Shown: piece by piece, positions 1 through 8,592 of the stretch | Numbering within the stretch: the stretch's first letter is position 1 | How the letters are laid out: every line of letters starts with the position of its first letter | Origin: an uncultured Myxococcales bacterium | GTDB lineage: Bacteria > Myxococcota_A > UBA9042 | Reading direction: 5' to 3' | Assembly (NCBI GenBank): GCA_903955385.1 | Contig: CAJBNH010000193.1 | Location: 39,721 to 103,720 of the forward strand | Length of the DNA stretch: 64,000 nucleotides | Notes under the pieces: generated by a model | Seen by the model: only the letters and a program-made list of their open reading frames with translations | Databases searched by the model: none | What the model was told of the DNA's origin: nothing | Made by a program: the position numbers and the translations under genes

Positions 1-140
1 TTGACCAGCCCTTCCACCTCCCCGGTCAGGGCGTGCAGCACGTGCTCGGGCTCCAGAAACGGATGGGACTTGCGGATGGCGGTCTCGCTCGCCAGTTTCA
101 GGGCCATCTGCGCGTTGGTGGTCAGCTTGTTCTGGGTCAT
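1..140 (-). CDS. clpB: ClpB-type AAA+ chaperone, N-terminal fragment (cut by window edge)
   Basis: Only the first 46 codons are inside the window; the gene runs off the left edge on the minus strand. The translation begins MTQNKLTTNAQMALKLASE and continues through a segment ending EPEHVLHAL, which is the Clp-repeat N-terminal domain of ClpB/ClpA disaggregases (substrate-binding N domain that precedes two AAA+ modules). ClpB works with DnaK to resolubilise aggregated protein in the cytosol. The ATG at 138-140 is preceded by GAGGAAC at good spacing. ClpA has a similar N domain, so ClpB rather than ClpA is an inference from the N-terminal wording and cannot be proven from 46 residues. Confidence 0.75.
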   Translation of the reverse strand, partial: MTQNKLTTNAQMALKLASETAIRKSHPFLEPEHVLHALTGEVEGLV

Positions 141-241
141 CGGCGGTTCCTCGGGTCAAGCGAACGCACGTCGGCGCGTCCTTCGCAGTCACGTGCAAAA
201 GAGTGCAGTTCCGTCGGGTTCTGTGCGGCGGAGACAGGGAA

Positions 242-270
242 ACGAAAGGAGGAACCGCGGCGCGTGTCAA
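242..270 (-). promoter_or_regulatory. Candidate sigma70-type promoter upstream of clpB
   Basis: On the minus strand a perfect TTGACA (265-270) is followed after 17 nt by TTTCGT (242-247; 3 of 6 to TATAAT). It lies about 100 nt upstream of the clpB start in the 149-nt gap after the DUF4175 gene. No CIRCE repeat or clear heat-shock sigma box was seen. Seen by eye only. Confidence 0.3.
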
Positions 271-289
271 GACGAAACGGACAGGCCGC

Positions 290-3200
290 TTACCGCGCGA
301 TCGCCTTGTAGTACTGCTGCAATCGGTCGCGCCAAGCGCCTGGCGCGCGCTGCTGCATCGCCCGCAAGACGTCCTGCCGGAAAGTCTCGACAGCGTCGCC
401 TTGGTTGCCCGAGCGCAGCTGCACCTCGCCCTCAGCTCCATCGGCACCCGCCCGTTCGGCGGCCGGCGACTGCCCTTCGCGCGGGTCGCCCTGGTTCTCC
501 AGCATCGCCGCGGCGCGGTCCAAGGCGTCCAAGGTCTCGGCTGTCTGCTGGAAGGCCCGCTGTGCGTCGTAACGCTGCAGCGCGTCTTGGGTTTCGCGCA
601 TCGTCTGCAGCGCGTGGTCCAGACGATCGCCCACTTGCCGCTGCAGCGCCGGATGCGCACGGCCGCCTTGACTCAGCCGTTGTCGCGCCTTGTCCAAGGC
701 GTGGCGTACCTGCTCCTGCTGCATCGCGTTTTGATCCAAGCGCTGCCGCGTGGGCGAGGGCAGCAGCGACTGCGGCGACGGCAAGGCATCGCGCAGCTTC
801 TGCGACGCGCGCTGCGCCTTTTCGGTAGCGACATCCAGACGCCGACCGTCCGCGGCAAACGACCGGCGGTTGGCGACCGCTTCCTCGGTCTCCTCGGCTT
901 CCGCAAGTGTGCGACGTGCGACCATCAACAGGTCCTCCGCCTCCATCAGCGCCTGCAGCGTGGCGTCGATCTGCCCCAAGTCCAGCGCTCCCAGCGCGGT
1001 TGCCAGCGCCGCCCGCGCGCCTGCCAGACCGCGGTGACCGTGCAGCAGCGCCGTCGCCAGCCGCTGCGGTCGCACCTCGTCGCGGGCGGCCTGGATCAGC
1101 TCGACCACGCCTGGCAACACGGTTTGCCGGGCCGCCCGAAGGTGGTCGGCGGTCGCCCGTTCCTGGTCTTCACTGCTGTGGCGCAGATCGTCGCGCAGCC
1201 GCCCTTCGCCTTGCTGGGCCCGCGCGATGCTCCGACGCAGATCGGCCACAAGCCGCCCCAGCGCCTCTTCTTCCGCGGTCCGCTGCCGATCGACGCCCTG
1301 CTGCACGTCGCCCAGCACGCCCGCCATCGCTTGCTGGATCTGCCGCATCCGGTCCAGCGCCTCGCGCCCCTTGCCCGCGCGCAGCAGCTGCCGCACCTCG
1401 GCCAGCGCCTGTCGGTGATCGCCCAGATCGCGGTTCAAGCCGGTGGCATCGATGCCACGCTGGTTGATGTGCTCGTAAGGCACGATCCGCATCTGCTTCT
1501 GGGCCGCCGCCGCCATCCGATCCAGCTGCTGCTCGACGTTGTCCAATAGTCGTTCGGCCTCGGACGACAGCGGCTGCGTCCCTGCCTCGGCCAGCTTCTC
1601 CAGCGTCGTCATCAGCTGCCGTTCAGCGTCGGCCAGCGAGGCCCCGTCACGCGCCAAAGCCCCCTGATGCTCGGCCGATGCAAGCGCCGCCAGCAAAGTC
1701 ACCGCGTGCTCCTGACTGGCCAACACCAGCGCGTGCTGCCGCTGCAACGCGTACAGGTCGCGCACCGCCGCATAGCCCGTCGTCTCGGCAACGATCCGTG
1801 TCGAAACGCGGGTCTCGTCGGCCAGGTGATCTCCAAGCAATTGCTCGAGTTCCAGCAGGTCGGCCACCGTCTTCGACCGGCTCAGCAGGTCCTCGGTCAG
1901 CTGCAGCCGCAACGTCCGCAGGTCCTCCAGACCGCGCTGTTCCTGCTCCGCCAGCTCGCCTCGGTTGCGAAGGGCCCAGGGCAGGTCGGCCTGACGCTGC
2001 GTCGGATCGAGCTCAAGCCGGTCGGCCAAACGAAAGGCCCAGAACTCGGTCAGTTGCGCCATCGCATCGAGGTTGCTGGCGTGGTGGCGTTCTGCCGAGT
2101 ACATGCGAATCCGCAGCTTGTCAGAGCTGGCCCGCTGGTTGCCGTCCAGCGGATTGTTGTCGGCCGCCTCCAGGTTCACGAGGGCGACCTCGCCCGGACG
2201 CAGCTGCAGGGCATCGACAGCAATCTTCTCGCGCACTTCGACCAGCACGTCGCTGGGGGCCAGCGCCACGGGACGACGCTCGACACCGGACGCCGGCCGG
2301 GCGATCACCAGATTGACGAGAGACAGCCCCAAGTCGTCGGAGACCTGACCCTCGATCGTCACCGACTGACCGGCGCGCACCTCGATCTCCTCGGAAGGGG
2401 TGCGAATTTCCGCGCGGGGCGCCGCATCGCGCCGGGTCTGCAGCGTCCGCCACGCTCCCTCGCGCACGGGCAGCCCCTCTTGGTCCAGCCCCCGGTAGCG
2501 GTACCGGGAGGGTTCCATCGCCGTCCGACTCCAGCGCAACGACCCGCTGGGACCCGGCTCCAGACGCACGGTCTCCGTGCGCGTTCCCGGCGCAGCCTCC
2601 AGAGGCTCGATCTCGACTTCGCGCACGTCCTGGTCGGGCAACGGCAGGGCGTCGAGCTGCACCCGCGACCCACGCAGCACCGTCGCCTCCGCAGTCTCCT
2701 CCTCGCGCGGCTCCACTCTGGCCTTGGCGTAGGGCGGCGGGTCGATGCGCAGCCGCGTGTCGCCGACCAACGTCCCCACCTCGCGCGGCGGCGGCGCCAC
2801 GCTGGGGCTGGGGTCGACAAACTCGCGCCACGTCGCCGGAGCCGCCACCGCCGTCGCCAGCCAAGCCGCCGTCGCCCCCATCAGGGCAAACCCATAGCGC
2901 CGCAAGCGGTTGCGAAGGCGCTGCCTGGACAAGTCCAGCGTCGCCACGTGCTGCCCGGCCTGGGCCAGCGTCAGGTGAACGAGCTGGGGAGACCCCAGGC
3001 CTACTGCGGCCGGCAGTCGCGCCGGGCCACGCTGCAGCGACGCCGCGGCGATCTCCAGCGCCGATCGAAGGAATTCTGCGTGGTCGGCGTGCCGTTCTTG
3101 GGCCGCGAGTCTGGCCGCCCAGCGCCCCAGATGACGCGACCCCCGCAGCCGGGAGACGAGCACCCACGTCGCGGCCGCCACGCCGGCCAGCGCGCCCGCC

Positions 3201-3433
3201 CACAGCACCCACCGGGCCGCGCCGGTAGCGGAACTCAAACCGGCCAGAACCCAAGCGCTCACGACCGTCACGCCCAGAAACACGACCAGTGCCAGCAGCC
3301 CAGCCTCGGCGGTGACCTGACGCTGCCACTCGGCCCGGCGCGCCTCGACGTGGTCCACCAAACGCGCGGCGTCGCCCGCCTCAGCCGGGGCAGCGGCAAC
3401 CGGTAGGGGCAATAGCGTCAGCGGCCGGGACAT
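290..3433 (-). CDS. DUF4175-type membrane/envelope protein with long coiled-coil region
   Basis: 1047-aa protein. Hydrophobic segments lie at roughly residues 43-66 and 73-95, with a third near 175-195. A large extracytoplasmic beta-rich part follows (a DDLGLSLVNL-type stretch around residues 370-400), then several hundred residues of Leu/Ala/Arg/Glu/Gln-rich helix. The protein ends WRDRLQQYYKAIAR, a finish resembling DUF4175 (TIGR02302-like) proteins. In other genomes this family often sits with MoxR, DUF58 and BatA genes; here those lie 30 kb away (33289-37697). The ATG at 3431-3433 is chosen because the hydrophobic N-terminus starts there; the frame stays open much further upstream but only antisense to the atp genes. 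Molecular function unknown; envelope role inferred. Confidence 0.75.
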   Translation of the reverse strand: MSRPLTLLPLPVAAAPAEAGDAARLVDHVEARRAEWQRQVTAEAGLLALVVFLGVTVVSAWVLAGLSSATGAARWVLWAGALAGVAAATWVLVSRLRGSRHLGRWAARLAAQERHADHAEFLRSALEIAAASLQRGPARLPAAVGLGSPQLVHLTLAQAGQHVATLDLSRQRLRNRLRRYGFALMGATAAWLATAVAAPATWREFVDPSPSVAPPPREVGTLVGDTRLRIDPPPYAKARVEPREEETAEATVLRGSRVQLDALPLPDQDVREVEIEPLEAAPGTRTETVRLEPGPSGSLRWSRTAMEPSRYRYRGLDQEGLPVREGAWRTLQTRRDAAPRAEIRTPSEEIEVRAGQSVTIEGQVSDDLGLSLVNLVIARPASGVERRPVALAPSDVLVEVREKIAVDALQLRPGEVALVNLEAADNNPLDGNQRASSDKLRIRMYSAERHHASNLDAMAQLTEFWAFRLADRLELDPTQRQADLPWALRNRGELAEQEQRGLEDLRTLRLQLTEDLLSRSKTVADLLELEQLLGDHLADETRVSTRIVAETTGYAAVRDLYALQRQHALVLASQEHAVTLLAALASAEHQGALARDGASLADAERQLMTTLEKLAEAGTQPLSSEAERLLDNVEQQLDRMAAAAQKQMRIVPYEHINQRGIDATGLNRDLGDHRQALAEVRQLLRAGKGREALDRMRQIQQAMAGVLGDVQQGVDRQRTAEEEALGRLVADLRRSIARAQQGEGRLRDDLRHSSEDQERATADHLRAARQTVLPGVVELIQAARDEVRPQRLATALLHGHRGLAGARAALATALGALDLGQIDATLQALMEAEDLLMVARRTLAEAEETEEAVANRRSFAADGRRLDVATEKAQRASQKLRDALPSPQSLLPSPTRQRLDQNAMQQEQVRHALDKARQRLSQGGRAHPALQRQVGDRLDHALQTMRETQDALQRYDAQRAFQQTAETLDALDRAAAMLENQGDPREGQSPAAERAGADGAEGEVQLRSGNQGDAVETFRQDVLRAMQQRAPGAWRDRLQQYYKAIAR

Positions 3434-3728
3434 CGGGGCTCCGTATGGCGCCGCACGATGCGGAGCGCGCCGGATCTTGTCAAACCTTTCACCCCCTACG
3501 GGGGCCCCGCCGCGTCCCCGATGGGCTGTCGCCGTCGCGGGTTGGCGCGCGGCAACCCGGGTTCCGCCTTGACCGGTCGCGCGGCTGCGTGGTAGGAAGC
3601 GCGCCCAAACGGCCGGCCAACAGAGGCGGTTCGCTGAGAAACTTCTGTGGTTTCGCTGCTTCGCCCCTGAATCAGACATCGCCCCGCGCTCCGCTGCCAA
3701 CCAGCCGAGCCCAGACCGCTTCGGACCC
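3434..3728. promoter_or_regulatory. Divergent intergenic region between DUF4175 gene and atpI
   Basis: Largest gap in the window (295 nt), between two divergent genes, with no supported ORF. Toward atpI (plus): TTGACC at 3569-3574, 18-nt spacer, TAGGAA at 3593-3598. Toward the DUF4175 gene (minus): TTGACA at 3478-3483, 17-nt spacer, CATCGT at 3455-3460. Both -35 boxes are good and both -10 boxes are weak (3 of 6). A short CCCC/GGGG hairpin near 3492-3504 has no T-run. Confidence 0.4.
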
Positions 3729-4181
3729 ATGCCACAGACCCACACGCCATCGATTGTCGCCCAGGTCGAGCGCCTCCACGCCGTGGTGGGCGTTGCGGTG
3801 TTTGCGGCGGCCTGGGCGTTCGCCTCTACCGACGTGTGGAGCGGCGTACTGACGGGCCTGTTGATCGGCGCGCTGAACTTCTGGTTGCTGGGCATGGTCA
3901 CGGTCCGGCTGGTGGCCGGCGAGACCCGGACACGCAACTCGGCCATCGGCTGGTTCGTCGTCAAGTTCGCCCTGTTGGGTGGCAGCATCGGCTTCGTCAC
4001 CCAAGTGCTGGTTCCGGATGCGTTGGGACTGCTGGGCGGACTGTCGCTGGCACCTGCCTGTCTGGTTGTCGTGCTGCTATGGCGGCGCGGCCATGAGACT
4101 CCCGCCGGGTCGTCGCAGCCCGCAGCGACTGCGCCCCCGCCCGTCCCCACCGGACGCTCCACCCCCCACGAGGCGCACTGA
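3729..4181 (+). CDS. atpI: ATP synthase subunit I-like assembly protein
   Basis: 150-aa protein with four predicted hydrophobic helices (about residues 20-35, 39-58, 75-92 and 96-116) and a Pro/Ala-rich tail. Small four-helix proteins directly upstream of atpB are typically AtpI, which assists c-ring assembly and possibly Mg2+/ion supply. Its stop overlaps the atpB start (TGATG at 4179-4183), so the two are translationally coupled. AtpI sequences are poorly conserved; the call rests on topology and position. First gene of an atpI-atpB-atpE unit that lacks the peripheral stalk and F1 genes. Confidence 0.75.
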   Translation: MPQTHTPSIVAQVERLHAVVGVAVFAAAWAFASTDVWSGVLTGLLIGALNFWLLGMVTVRLVAGETRTRNSAIGWFVVKFALLGGSIGFVTQVLVPDALGLLGGLSLAPACLVVVLLWRRGHETPAGSSQPAATAPPPVPTGRSTPHEAH

Positions 4182-5113
4182 TGTCCCGGTCCTTCCGTCG
4201 CGCCTTCTCGGTGCTGGCGATCGCAACTTTCTGCATGGCAAGCGCAATTCCCGCGCTGGCGGAAACCGCTGCTCCCAGCCACGGCGAAGGCGCACACGTC
4301 GGCCACGCTGAGCTCTTCAGCTGGATGACCCTGTTCGTCGGGCCTGAAAACCAAAATGCGCTGAAGAACTGGCTTGCGGACAACGTCGCGCCCACCACCT
4401 TCATCGACAAGGCCGACTACCGCACCGCCGGCCACCTGTCGCACGTCTTCATGGCGTTCGTGGCCCTGCTGATCGTGCTCGCCACCGCCATCGCCGCTCG
4501 CCGCGCGCTGGCCCGCGATGCCGACGCTGGCGTACTGCCGTCGCGCAAGATCGGGCCGCTGCTGGTCTTCGAGATCGTCGTGGGCTCGGTGTGGAACCTG
4601 ATGAAGGACATGATGGGCGCGGACGAGGCACGACGGCACTTCCCGATCGTCGCCACGCTCGCCATCTACATCTTCACGATGAACATCCTCGCGTTGATTC
4701 CGGGCGGCCTGCCCCCGACCGACAACCTGAACACCAACGTCGTGATGGCGCTGACCGTGTTCTTCGCCACCCACATCTCGGGCATCCGCGTCCAGGGGCC
4801 GATCGGCTACCTGAAGCACTTCGCCGGACCCATCGTCGCGCTGGCGCCCCTGATGATCGTCATCGAGATCATCAGCCACTTGGTGCGCCCCGTCTCCCTT
4901 TCGCTGCGTCTGCTCGGCAACATGACGGGAGACCACAAGGTGATGGAGATCTTCCTGGGCTTCCAGGTGCCTCTGCTGCCTTTGCCTGTCATGTTCCTCG
5001 GGCTGCTCGTGGCCACTGTCCAGACCCTTGTCTTCGTGTTGCTGTCCACGGTGTACCTGTCGATGGCGACGGCCCACCAGGACCACGGTGACGAGGCGCA
5101 CGACCATCACTGA
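4181..5113 (+). CDS. atpB: F0F1 ATP synthase subunit a
   Basis: 310-aa polytopic membrane protein, the stator half-channel subunit of F0. The essential stator arginine is visible as Arg243 in SLSLRLLGNM, which faces the c-ring carboxylate. An N-terminal signal-like segment (residues 1-27, ending PALA) precedes an extra periplasmic stretch starting around ETAAPSHGEG, as in other deltaproteobacterial-type a subunits. The C-terminus is His/Asp-rich (HQDHGDEAHDHH). Starts by overlap with atpI and is followed 42 nt later by atpE. Confidence 0.96.
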   Translation: MSRSFRRAFSVLAIATFCMASAIPALAETAAPSHGEGAHVGHAELFSWMTLFVGPENQNALKNWLADNVAPTTFIDKADYRTAGHLSHVFMAFVALLIVLATAIAARRALARDADAGVLPSRKIGPLLVFEIVVGSVWNLMKDMMGADEARRHFPIVATLAIYIFTMNILALIPGGLPPTDNLNTNVVMALTVFFATHISGIRVQGPIGYLKHFAGPIVALAPLMIVIEIISHLVRPVSLSLRLLGNMTGDHKVMEIFLGFQVPLLPLPVMFLGLLVATVQTLVFVLLSTVYLSMATAHQDHGDEAHDHH

Positions 5114-5142
5114 ACCGGCGGGAGCGTCCGGCTTTTTTCCTT

Positions 5143-5147
5143 GGAGG
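5143..5147 (+). promoter_or_regulatory. Ribosome binding site fixing the atpE start
   Basis: GGAGG, 8 nt before the ATG at 5156. It rules out the in-frame TTG at 5141, which would overlap the Shine-Dalgarno itself. Strong RBS use fits the high c-subunit stoichiometry. Confidence 0.75.
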
Positions 5148-5155
5148 ATTCTTTC

Positions 5156-5500
5156 ATGAACCTGAAGCGTATTGGGACGGCCGCGGTGGCCTTCGTGTCC
5201 GTGATGCTCGCGTTTGTCAGCTCGGCCTTCGCCCAGACGGCCGGCGCCGAAGCCGGTTCCAACGAGTGGTCGTTCAAGGCCGCCGTCGCCATCGCGATCG
5301 GCCTGGGCCTCGGCATCTCCGTCATCGGCGGCGCACTCGCGCAGGGCCGGGCGGCTGCCGCGGCGCTCGAGGGTATCGGCCGTAACCCGGCCGCCAGCAA
5401 GGAGATCTTCACTCCCCTGCTGCTGTCGCTCGCGCTGATCGAGTCTCTGGTCATCTACTCGCTCGTCATCGCGTTCATGCTGCTGGGCAAGCTGGGCTAG
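5156..5500 (+). CDS. atpE: F0F1 ATP synthase subunit c
   Basis: 114-aa precursor: a signal-peptide-like segment (residues 1-26, ending SSAFA) followed by the two-helix c subunit hairpin with polar loop GIGRNPAASKE. The ion-binding carboxylate is Glu96 in LIESLVIYSL. A Gln in the helix-1 AQG motif and Ser/Tyr after the Glu resemble the ligand set of Na+-type c subunits, although the Thr that usually follows Glu-Ser is Leu here. The coupling ion is therefore open. The c subunit forms the rotating ring of F0. The genes downstream are unrelated, so the rest of the synthase must be encoded elsewhere. Confidence 0.95.
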   Translation: MNLKRIGTAAVAFVSVMLAFVSSAFAQTAGAEAGSNEWSFKAAVAIAIGLGLGISVIGGALAQGRAAAAALEGIGRNPAASKEIFTPLLLSLALIESLVIYSLVIAFMLLGKLG

Positions 5501-5595
5501 ACCCGGCGTCTCCTTACCCTGACGCACGCGTGGACCGGCGCGGCCGCGGGCGGACATTTTGCCCGTAACCGTGCCGTGTGCCATGCTGGCGATTC

Positions 5596-7485
5596 ATGCC
5601 TTTGCCCTCGCCCCAGCCCCAGGTCGTCGTCGTTGCGGATGACCCGATCGAAGCCGGGATGCTTGCCTTGGATCTCGTCCAAGCCGGCATCCCCGCCCAA
5701 GCGGTTCGCGACACGGCCGCCGTCTACCAACAGGTTCAGGCCTCGCCGCGCGACTACGTGGTGGTGGCCGCTCACCGCGATCTGGCGCAGACGGCAGAGG
5801 TCTACCGCAGCCTGACGGCGCGCGGCACCGACCCCGCCTTCGTCGCCGTGGTGTTGCGGGTGCAGCGTGAGGCGGCCGAAGGGTTGGCGCGCGAGGCTGG
5901 CTGGGCAGGCGTCGCCGTGCGGCCGGTCAATGCCGACGAGCTGGTCGGTATCGTGCAACACGCGGCCGCTCGCGGGCGGCCGGAGCCAGACCGAACGTCT
6001 CGCGCCGGTTCGCTCGTCACGGAGCCGCTGCCGATCGTGCTTGCCGCCTTCCTGGACCGTCACCCCAAGGCAGGCTCGGGCCGGACGGTGCTGGTGCGGC
6101 TGGAGTCGGAGGGGCGGCGCGGTCTGGTCGCTGTGGTCGACGGCGAGCTGGTGCACGCAGAGGTGGACGGCGAGCGGGGACGGCACGTTCTGGAGCGACT
6201 GTGCTCGTGGCGGGAGGGATCGTACGAGTGCGAACCCGCTCGCTACGAGGGCGCGGCTTCGTTGACAGGCTCGTCGCTGGGTCTGCTCGCGGTGGCGCAG
6301 GAGTATGCGCGGCGCGTTGCAGAGGCGCGCCAGAGCCTTCCGGACATCGACTGCGTGTGGACGGTGCGGTGGGAGCGCGTGCGGCCGCTGCCCGTGGTAG
6401 CCGAGTCGCTGTTCCGCCGCATCGCCTCCGGCGTGGTGTTGGGCGACGCACTGTCCGGTGACGGCGACGATGAACTCGAAGCTTTCGCCGCACTTGAGGC
6501 CCGCATCAAGCGGGGAGCCGTGGTGCCCAAGATCGACTCGGCGCCGAGGCCGCCTCCCGGTGAAGCGCCGGCCCGAGTCACGACGCCGATACCTAGAGTA
6601 CATCGAAACTCTTCCGGATTCTCGATCCCTGCGCCCGTTGAGACGCCGATCTCGCTCGGGGACCACCGACGCCACCCCACGACCATCATTTATCGTACGG
6701 GCGACGAGCGTCTGGCCCCCAGCTTTGAGGTGCGCCCCAGCGAGCCCAGCTTCTCGGCCCCGTCGTCGGACTTGCCGCCGGAGCTGCCCAAGCGTCCGCT
6801 GTCGGGTGCGTTTCGTCCGCCCACCCCGGTGTCCGGCTGGTTCGGCCTGCAGGTCGGTGACGAGGGAGAGTCCGTAGACCTGCGTCACGATGGGGGGTTG
6901 CGCGGTGCGGTGCGAGCCGATGGGCGAGAGCGGCTGGTCGCACCGTCCCATCGGGTTCCTTCGGGCATCACGTCGCCTTCTCTGGGAGAGCCGATCCGCG
7001 AGACTTCCAGTCCGTACGCTTGGGTGCCGCCGTCGCCGGGTCCCGCCATCGATGACGAGGACGACGAGCCGCTGCCTCGCGTCAGTCCGCGCCGCTGGCC
7101 CTGGTTGGTCGCCGCCGCCCTGCTCAGTGCCGGTATTGCCGTGCTGCTGTGGCCGGTGGCCCCCCCGCCCGCCGTCGCTGAAGACCCCAAGCTGCGCGCC
7201 TACTTGCGGGCCAACGCCCTGATCGATGCCGGCCAAACCACGGAAGCCGCAGCACTGCTGCGCGAGCTGATGCGCCAACCCGACGTCGAGCCCGAAGCTG
7301 GTTTGCAGCTGGGCGTGCTGGAGGCTCAGGCCGGTCAGTTCGAGGCAGCGCGGGCGCACCTGCTGGCCTATCTGGCGATTCCGGACGCCCGCCACGCTGG
7401 CCGCGCCCGTGCGGTGTACCAGCACTTGTTCGGGTCGTCCGCCACCGCGCAGGCGTCGGGCCCGCCCGGGGCGGCAGCGCCATGA
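5596..7485 (+). CDS. Receiver-like / DUF4388 / transmembrane / TPR protein
   Basis: 629-aa multidomain protein. Residues ~8-115 look like a response-regulator receiver fold (VVVVADDPIEAGML start, VVVAAHRDL), but the phospho-acceptor context is not canonical. Residues ~143-230 match DUF4388/PATAN (GLVAVVDGELVHAE, FLDR). A long low-complexity linker follows, then one transmembrane helix (~501-522, WPWLVAAALLSAGIAVLLWP) and a TPR-like C-terminus (~530-610). DUF4388 proteins are common in Myxococcota signalling. The ATG at 5596 is chosen over a GTG at 5578, which adds only six residues. The stop overlaps the tsaD start (ATGA). Role unknown; a membrane signalling or scaffold protein is inferred. 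Confidence 0.7.
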   Translation: MPLPSPQPQVVVVADDPIEAGMLALDLVQAGIPAQAVRDTAAVYQQVQASPRDYVVVAAHRDLAQTAEVYRSLTARGTDPAFVAVVLRVQREAAEGLAREAGWAGVAVRPVNADELVGIVQHAAARGRPEPDRTSRAGSLVTEPLPIVLAAFLDRHPKAGSGRTVLVRLESEGRRGLVAVVDGELVHAEVDGERGRHVLERLCSWREGSYECEPARYEGAASLTGSSLGLLAVAQEYARRVAEARQSLPDIDCVWTVRWERVRPLPVVAESLFRRIASGVVLGDALSGDGDDELEAFAALEARIKRGAVVPKIDSAPRPPPGEAPARVTTPIPRVHRNSSGFSIPAPVETPISLGDHRRHPTTIIYRTGDERLAPSFEVRPSEPSFSAPSSDLPPELPKRPLSGAFRPPTPVSGWFGLQVGDEGESVDLRHDGGLRGAVRADGRERLVAPSHRVPSGITSPSLGEPIRETSSPYAWVPPSPGPAIDDEDDEPLPRVSPRRWPWLVAAALLSAGIAVLLWPVAPPPAVAEDPKLRAYLRANALIDAGQTTEAAALLRELMRQPDVEPEAGLQLGVLEAQAGQFEAARAHLLAYLAIPDARHAGRARAVYQHLFGSSATAQASGPPGAAAP

Positions 7486-8543
7486 CCTTCGGGCCGGTGC
7501 TGGGCATCGAGACCTCTTGCGACGAGACAGCCGTCGCCGTCGTGCAGCACGGCATCGTGCGCGGCAGCCGCATCGCCACCCAAGTACCGATCCACCTGCG
7601 CTTTGGCGGCGTGGTGCCTGAGATCGCCGCACGCAACCACCTGCTGACGATTCTGCCAACGCTGGAGGCCGCGCTGGACGATGCCCAGCTGACCCCTCAA
7701 CAGTTGGGCGGACTTGCCGTTACGCACCGTCCCGGGTTGGTGGGCGCACTGCTCGTCGGCATTCAGACGGCGCGAACGCTGGCCCTCGCTTGGCACCTGC
7801 CGTTGGTCGGCATCGACCACATCGAAGCGCACGTCTGGGCTGCAATGCTGCGACCGCCCAAGGTGGAAGGCAGCGCTTGGCCCAAACCCAGCCTGCCGTT
7901 TCTGGCGCTGGCGGTCTCTGGCGGCCATACCAGCCTGTACCGCGTGGAAGGTCCCGGAAGTTCGATTCTTCTTGGCCGGACCCTGGACGACGCGGCGGGC
8001 GAGGCCTTCGACAAGTTCGCCAAGCTTGCCGGGCTGCCCTACCCCGGTGGGCCGTCGGTCGACCAAGGCTCCGAAGGCGGCGATCCGCATCGGTTCGTGC
8101 TGCCGCGCGGAATGCTGGGGCGAGACGACGCGGCGTTCTCCTTCTCGGGTCTGAAGACGGCGATGCGGTTGAAGATCGAGGCGTTGCGGGCCGAAGGACA
8201 GGTGCTGGAGGGCCAGCTGCTCAAGGACCTGTGCGCCTCCTTTCAGCACGCCGCTTGCGAACAGCTGGTGCGCGTGACACTGCGAACTGCCCGCGCGCAC
8301 GGCCTGCGCCATGTCGTGGTGGCTGGTGGCGTAGCGGCCAACCGCGAGCTGCGTCGGCAGATGGGCGCGGCCTGCGAAGCAGCGGGCCTGCGCTTCTGGC
8401 CGGTTCCCATGGCCTACTGCACCGACAATGCCTCGATGATCGCGGGGTTGGGAGAGGCGCTTCTGCTCGCCGGCCGCCGGGACGACCCTCACAGCTTGGA
8501 CGCGGTGCCGACCGGCCTCGCGCGCCGCGGAACCTCCGCCTGA
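7482..8543 (+). CDS. tsaD: tRNA N6-threonylcarbamoyladenosine transferase subunit
   Basis: 353-aa TsaD (Kae1/YgjD). It transfers the threonylcarbamoyl group to A37 of ANN-decoding tRNAs together with TsaB/TsaE. Visible motifs are the N-terminal ASKHA nucleotide-binding start GIETSCDETAVAVV, the metal-binding HIEAH (His113, His117), and VSGGHTSLY. Length matches the family. Starts by ATGA overlap with the preceding gene; rsmA follows after 49 nt. Confidence 0.97.
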   Translation: MTFGPVLGIETSCDETAVAVVQHGIVRGSRIATQVPIHLRFGGVVPEIAARNHLLTILPTLEAALDDAQLTPQQLGGLAVTHRPGLVGALLVGIQTARTLALAWHLPLVGIDHIEAHVWAAMLRPPKVEGSAWPKPSLPFLALAVSGGHTSLYRVEGPGSSILLGRTLDDAAGEAFDKFAKLAGLPYPGGPSVDQGSEGGDPHRFVLPRGMLGRDDAAFSFSGLKTAMRLKIEALRAEGQVLEGQLLKDLCASFQHAACEQLVRVTLRTARAHGLRHVVVAGGVAANRELRRQMGAACEAAGLRFWPVPMAYCTDNASMIAGLGEALLLAGRRDDPHSLDAVPTGLARRGTSA

Positions 8544-8592
8544 CCGACCGGAGCGGGCCTGTGCCGCGACTCCGCCCCCCCCGAGGTACCCC

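Noticed and set aside
203..3406. Long plus-strand frames (448 and 579 codons)
   Set aside because: Antisense to the DUF4175 gene, with Arg/Gln/His-rich translation and no motif.
5115..5138. Possible terminator between atpB and atpE (CCGG...CCGG then TTTTTT)
   Set aside because: The stem is only 4 bp, and atpE with a strong RBS follows at once. At most a weak attenuator.
3434..5584. Upstream extension of the DUF4175 frame by over 700 codons
   Set aside because: The extension lies antisense to atpI, atpB and atpE and is His/Arg/Asp-rich without motifs. The hydrophobic N-terminus at 3433 is the natural start.
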